DNA of 64,000 nucleotides from Laguncularia racemosa (lineage: Eukaryota > Streptophyta > Magnoliopsida > Myrtales > Combretaceae), in contig JBBMOL010000134.1 in NCBI GenBank assembly GCA_037954665.1, positions 1,240,001 through 1,304,000 on the forward strand. Direction: 5' to 3'. The translations under genes were made by a program, and so were the position numbers. This document shows positions 59,001 through 64,000 of the stretch, in pieces; positions within the stretch are counted from its first letter, which is position 1, and the number at the start of each line of letters is the position of its first letter. Below the pieces are notes generated by a model. That model saw nothing but the letters and a program-made list of their open reading frames with translations. It was not told the DNA's origin and did no database searches.

Positions 59001-62000
59001 AGTCATGCTGTGTGGGTTGATACAATATGTTAATTTATTTGGCGTCGCAATTGGGTACACCATTGCTGCATCTGTGAGCATGATGTGAGTTTACTTCTTT
59101 TTTTTTTCATCAATACATACGGTGAATTTATTAGGCGTATGATATCCATTATCTCGGCAATCATTGATTAATTTAACTCTTGCTTTCTCTATAATAAAAC
59201 AGGTTTTACATAATAATCATATCTAATACTAACGTGAAAATTTTGCATGAGGTTTTAGTTTTCATTTCTCATTAGATTTTTATTTCTAACAGATATCTTA
59301 CGATTGTAAATTCAATTGTTCTTTCGTAAAATTTATAGTCCTTTTTAAAAATTTGAATTTTTTTTTACGGGGCAGATGCCCAGGAGATCTCATTTCTTTT
59401 TCTTTTTTGGGCAATTAATTAGCACGAATTGGACTTATACGTTTTTTAGAAATAGCTAGTCTGATATTTTCTCAAAGTTAAAACAGAAAAGGCATGCATA
59501 TACTATATAAGAGGGAAAATATTAATGGGTGTTAAGGTCGCACTTATTAAATATATGCCAAATTTGAAAACAATTTGTATAATTAATTTACAAAATGATG
59601 AAAAGATTTTTCTTTTCATTAAGTGCTCGAGGCGTCTCTTAACGAGCCAAAAAAAAAAAAAACCAGATTCCTAGTTTGTCCTGGTACTAGAGCCTAGAGG
59701 TTCTAATACTAGAATGATGAGGATGAGGAATCTCCGGTTTAATCATTAGGTGTAGACTTTTTAAAAGTGTGTAGGTACCTACCGGTACTAATAATTTCTC
59801 GACTTCCCTTTAATTGTGTCTACTTTTTGTGTCACAGGGCTGTCAAGAGATCGAACTGTTTCCACAAAAGCCATGGGAAGGACCCATGTCATATGTCTAG
59901 CAACGGGTACATGATAACTTTTGGAATTACAGAGATAATATTCTCTCAGATCCCAGATTTTGATCAAGTTTGGTGGCTTTCTATAGTAGCTGCTATCATG
60001 TCCTTCACTTACTCTGGTGTTGGCCTTGGCCTTGGTATTGGTAAAGTTATAGGTGAGCTTCCAGAAAATTTGCTAGACAAATTTAGTCCATGCATAAGAT
60101 GGATATGCGCAAAACACTTGTGTGGATCAGGTCTTTACTCTATAAATCCGACAATGCAATCGCAAACTGTTAGACATGTGGTAAATGGTTGACATATGAT
60201 AAAATATTGGCCACAATTATTAAGACACTAGTTATGTGTAAGACAGTTAAAATTGTCGCTCTAAGAATAAACTGCATTGTAAGCTTTTAGATAGCGCAGA
60301 CGGAAGGAACAACAAAGTTTTTGGTCCTTTTTTAATTGTATATTAAGAAAAGATTAATCTAAACGAAAACTTGAAAAAGAATAATAAAAACTTAAGTACG
60401 CAAAGGGAAAAGGTGCAAACACTCAAGTTATGTAACTGAATAAATAACGGTAGAGGCATGTAAAGTGAAGAGGTTCAAAATTTTAACTTATGCAACTGAA
60501 ATAGGGGTAATCATAGCTTCATCTGAAGTAGAGGTAAAATGTTCATTGTTCTTCCTTGTGCAGAAAATGGATATTTCAAAGGAAGCCTAACAGGAATAGA
60601 AATTGGCAACAATCACTCCTGCTGGAGATGTAGTTACCTCCACACAAAAGATATGGAGGAGCCTGCAGGCTCTAGGAGCAATTGCTTTTGCATACTCTTT
60701 CTCTGTAATCCTAATCGAAATTCAGGTATATCTTCGAAGTTAAAAAACACCAATATCTTAACATGATATAATAGAGTTTTGTTGCTTTTGAATTTTCTCG
60801 GAAAGCTAACTCGATGTATTTCTTGGAGCAGGATACATTGAGGTCCCCTCCGGCAGAACATAAGACCATGAAGAAGGCTACGCTATTCAGCGTAGTTGTG
60901 ACAACGGTTTTCTATCTGCTTTGTGGTTGTTTTGGTTATGGAGCATTTGGAGATTTGGCTCCTGGAAATCTATTGACCGGCTTCGGATTTTACAACCCTT
61001 ATTGGCTCCTGGACATTGCCAATATAGCCATTGTGGTCCATCTGGTTGGTGCATATCAGGTATGTAGGGACCGATAAATTTTCTCTACTGGTAATCATAG
61101 CCTAGTCTAGTTAGATTACAACATTTGCAAGTTAGGGAAACCTACTATGGTCCGGTTAATTTCACTGTTTTAATTCCATTTTGGTACATACTTTTGATAA
61201 ATTTTTTATTCACAACTATTTGATCAAAAAGCTTAAATCTATTAAATCTAGTATAGTTTAATATATGACAATCTTCCGACTATATATATAGGGTTCGCAT
61301 TCCACCTCACTTGAGATTGGAATTTTGATGGAGTTCGTCAAGTTGACCACTTAATTGAATAGAGATAATATAAGTGTGCAAGGTTTAAACCTAGTCCTCC
61401 TATTACGATATCATTGCAACTTGTAGAACCACAAACATTGAATCTAATAACTCAAGTTTATTAGATTTTGTCTGGTTTAGTACTTCGTTAACATTTTAAG
61501 CCGTAATCTCCAGTGTTTGTACTTCCGTCAAGCATAATTTGATGGAAGCACAAGTTCACACATAAAACCATACAGATCAATTTAAATTGAAAGCAGACAA
61601 TCCAAACAGGCCTCATCTTGAGTTTGAAATATGAATCTGAAACATTCGCAATCCTCTGCAGGTTTATTGCCAACCATTGTTTGCATTCATCGAGAAATGG
61701 AGCTCGCAGAATTGGTCTAAGAGCAACTTCGTGACAGGAGAATACGAGATACCTATCCCTTTCTGTGGCGTATACCAGCTCAACTTCTTCAGGCTAGTAT
61801 GGAGAACGCTCTTTGTGATGCTCACAACAACCATAGCAATGCTCATGCCCTTCTTCAATGATGTGGTTGGCATACTTGGCGCATTCGGGTTCTGGCCATT
61901 GACAGTTTACTTCCCTGTAGAGATGTACATATCATCAAGGAAGATCGGCAAGTGGACAAGCCGGTGGATCGGGTTACAGATGCTCAGTATGACATGCCTC

Positions 62001-62087
62001 TTGATATCTATAGCAGCTGCTGTTGGGTCCTTTGCTGGAGTTGTTCTGGACCTGAAGACTTACAAGCCATTTAAAACAAGTTACTGA
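56004..62087 (+). CDS. AAP: Amino acid permease, AAP family (AAP3-like), with exon 6 frameshift
   Basis: A proton-coupled amino acid transporter of the plasma membrane (AAAP family) that would import amino acids, for example during phloem loading. Eight coding exons with GT-AG borders: 56004-56051, 56342-56477, 57913-58146, 58991-59084, 59838-60052, 60564-60725, 60832-61059, 61662-62087. The N-terminus MLPRSRTLPSRIHNG and the KCFDDDGRLKRTGT motif place it near AAP3-like proteins. Then follow IITAVIGSGVLSLAW, GLIQYVNLFGVAIGYTIAAS, KRSNCFHKS, IPDFDQVWWLSIVAA, PPAEHKTMKKAT, NLLTGFGFYNPYWLLDIAN, MPFFNDVVGILGAFGFWPLT and a C-terminus DLKTYKPFK. About eleven membrane segments and roughly 513 residues are expected, slightly above the usual 475-495. 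One extra base near 60605-60611 in exon 6, after SLTGIEIG, shifts the frame; all downstream exons stay conserved in the original frame. As written, translation would stop early in exon 7, losing about 200 residues and the last membrane segments. This is either a young null allele or a sequence error. Confidence 0.92.
56478..57912 (+). other. Intron 2 of the permease gene (1435 bp)
   Basis: The longest intron. It contains an imperfect direct duplication of AACCTGTTTAGACTCGTTTT (56731 and about 56878), a TA-rich stretch near 57485-57520, and chance open frames. No transposon ends were identified. Confidence 0.7.
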
Positions 62088-62130
62088 AAGATATTCGTTT
62101 TGTTAGAGTATAAAAACTATGCCTCAGAAG

Positions 62131-62142
62131 AATAATAAATGT
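62131..62142 (+). terminator. Candidate polyadenylation signal of the permease gene
   Basis: AATAATAAATGT lies 44 bp after the stop codon; AATAAT/AATAAA-like elements at this distance are common plant near-upstream signals. Confidence 0.5.
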
Positions 62143-62150
62143 ATACCGCT

Positions 62151-64000
62151 GAATGCTTGGGGCTTTTTCTAGTTCGCAGCATATAATCAGTGCTTTTTGG
62201 CTAAGGTTGAAACATTGGAAGGAATATGAATGTATTTCTATCCATGATAACTCACCTAGAGTGTTGAAATAGTATAATTATTTTTGCTTTCCACTCAACA
62301 TCTCCTGCAAAGTAATAAACATAAAGTCTACACTAAATTTATTAGTTTAAAGTTTTAGATTAGATAATACTAATATTAACCTTAATATAGTATAGATGTT
62401 TGAAATTATGAGTTTAAAATTCTATATCATTATTCAACTCTTATTTAATTCAATAATCTATTTAATAGATATTAATCAATAACCAATCCATCAGTGAAAG
62501 TGATAAATATATATTATATGTCAAATATTTATGATTTTAGGACACCTCAAAAAGGATCCAGGTTCTTTGTGAAAAGTACTATACTATTCTTAGTACAAAA
62601 GTTTTGCATCCAATATGAGTACATCAAAATTTTGATGGATGTATCTCCTTCTCTCTTTATTTCTTTTTTTTTTCCCCTCACAATTAAACTTTGCATCTCG
62701 CTCTTAATCGGATGAAATCCTGTATTCTCCTTGTTGACATGGGAAGAGGTACTTGATGGATCCAATGTAGTAGTGATAATGAAAGTTAAATGTGAATTCC
62801 TAAGATGGATATTTGGCTCGACAGGAAATGAATGCTGTGCAAGGAGCTAAAAGGGCCCCTACCAGTACCAGTCCATCACGTAACTAGCAGTTGACTGAGT
62901 ACATCATGTACTTAGCAGTTGACTGGCCAGTTGATTATACGAGGCTGCTGTCGATGACCGGCCAGTTGATTATATGAGGCTGCTGTCGATCAATAATCGA
63001 TGGTGGTAGGGTACAACCCTCTTTAAAATAATTCGAACTTTATTTGTTTAATACTTGCTTTTTTAAGTATTTTACCATAGTAGTTACTAGTTAGGATATT
63101 TCATTAAAATTTATTATGTCAACATAGTAAGTATCTTATTTTATCAGACTCGTAGAATTCATTATTTTCTTAGTTTCTCCAATTACCTGGTAGATTTGTT
63201 TACCATTACAAATAGGTTTTCATGCTCTACTTATGTGATATTACTTGATTGGATAAAATTACATTAACAGTGACATTTTTCATAGTTTATCCCTAAATTG
63301 CTACAGGAGTTTCATTTTTACACGTCCCTGTATAGCGTTAACGCTATAAATCCATATCTTTCATGTAATACACCAATTTTATCCACTCATACAAATTACT
63401 AAAACTTTAACTAGAAAATATAAGACGTCCGATCTATCATAAAAAAAAAAAAAAAAGCAATTCCCAACCCACAATCCAATCGATTGTTAAGGTCTGCCTA
63501 CTGATAAAACAAATAGCTTTTGTTTATGTAACGTATACCAACCTTTTGCCATGCTTCAGAATGGCATGGCATAGCCTTGGACTTGATTATTAGCATATAG
63601 ATAGGTGAAGGAGCATTTGTCGCCTGATCCTGAAGTGTGAAAAAGACTAGTCTAAGACACAAGACAGTAATGTGTTTTAGGCAAAATGACGTGCTCCACC
63701 GAGATCATAATTCATACATCCACTCTACCAATTTTCGGGCGAGTTGCCCGACAAAAGCTGTTGATTTGCAAGCAACACAGGCACACACGTGTCCTACAGT
63801 ATGAATACGTCGTTTACTGACATAATTATTTTCCGCCTTGGACTTTTCGTGATACAAGTTGGCTCGTGCTTGCTTAGATGAGGACGAAGGATTTTTAAAT
63901 TACCCAAAAAAAAAAGAAAAAGAAAAACTAGTTCAACCAAAGTAAGTTTTTATTTTTAATTTTTTTAAGCTAAATACCTACTTTAGGTAAATAAAGCCTA
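62151..64000. other. Intergenic downstream region
   Basis: No gene recognised. It contains the 35-bp tandem duplication at 62921-62990 and an ABRE/G-box-like CACACGTGTCC near 63784-63794. The latter could belong to a promoter of a gene beyond the window. Confidence 0.45.
62921..62990 (+). repeat. 35-bp tandem duplication
   Basis: Two adjacent 35-bp units (62921-62955 and 62956-62990), differing at two positions, with the core GGCCAGTTGATTATAYGAGG. Just upstream, CTAGCAGTTGACTG/TTAGCAGTTGACTG is also duplicated (62883 and 62911). Confidence 0.9.

Noticed and set aside
60608..60612. Programmed frameshift in the permease
   Set aside because: No slippery heptamer, and AAP transporters are not known to use frameshifting; a young indel or assembly error is simpler.

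Overview
This is nuclear DNA from a flowering plant, most likely a eudicot. It is strongly AT-rich, has GT-AG introns of plant size, carries a plant amino acid permease gene, and is dense in plant transposons (hAT, Ty3/gypsy, foldback MITE, endogenous caulimovirid) and microsatellites. I cannot name the species. Only one gene looks close to functional; nearly everything else is intergenic sequence, transposons or decayed remnants.

Layout. 1-2.4 kb: intergenic, no gene seen. 2.43-6.70 kb: structurally complete hAT transposon (13-bp terminal inverted repeats, perfect 8-bp target duplication GTACTTGA) with a broken transposase. 6.7-7.3 kb: probable LTR remnant. 7.3-16.1 kb: intergenic with microsatellites. 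16.1-18.2 kb: nested non-coding tandem duplication. 18.2-22.9 kb: intergenic. 22.9-26.7 kb: two related, degenerate LTR-like segments in tandem, both ending GGGGTGTTACA. 27.69-27.99 kb: organelle-derived insert with a decayed chloroplast-type trnH. 28.9-29.5 kb: GTG/ATG-rich low-complexity tract. 31.4-42.5 kb: a diverged direct tandem array of an unrecognised family (at least four partial copies). Nested in it are an 8-bp-TSD foldback MITE (36.99-37.61 kb) and a 2.8-kb composite insertion (37.87-40.68 kb) holding a Ty3/gypsy gag remnant and a rearranged endogenous caulimovirid fragment. 43.7-44.05 kb: PERK-like kinase pseudogene fragment. 46.11-51.79 kb: complete-structure Ty3/gypsy retrotransposon on the minus strand (553-bp LTRs, CAATC target duplication, initiator-Met tRNA primer site), disabled by two frameshifts, one stop and a lost reverse-transcriptase aspartate. 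53.14-53.98 kb: non-autonomous hAT element. 55.85-62.15 kb: the amino acid permease (AAP) gene, eight coding exons, plus strand. 62.15-64 kb: intergenic.

The genes do not form a pathway. The AAP gene is the only host gene with complete structure, and even it has a one-base insertion in exon 6 that would truncate the protein unless it is an assembly error. I found no convincing new functional system. The candidates most worth a second look are the unidentified tandem array with its nested insertions, the rearranged caulimovirid fragment flanked by 168-bp direct repeats, and the foldback MITE.
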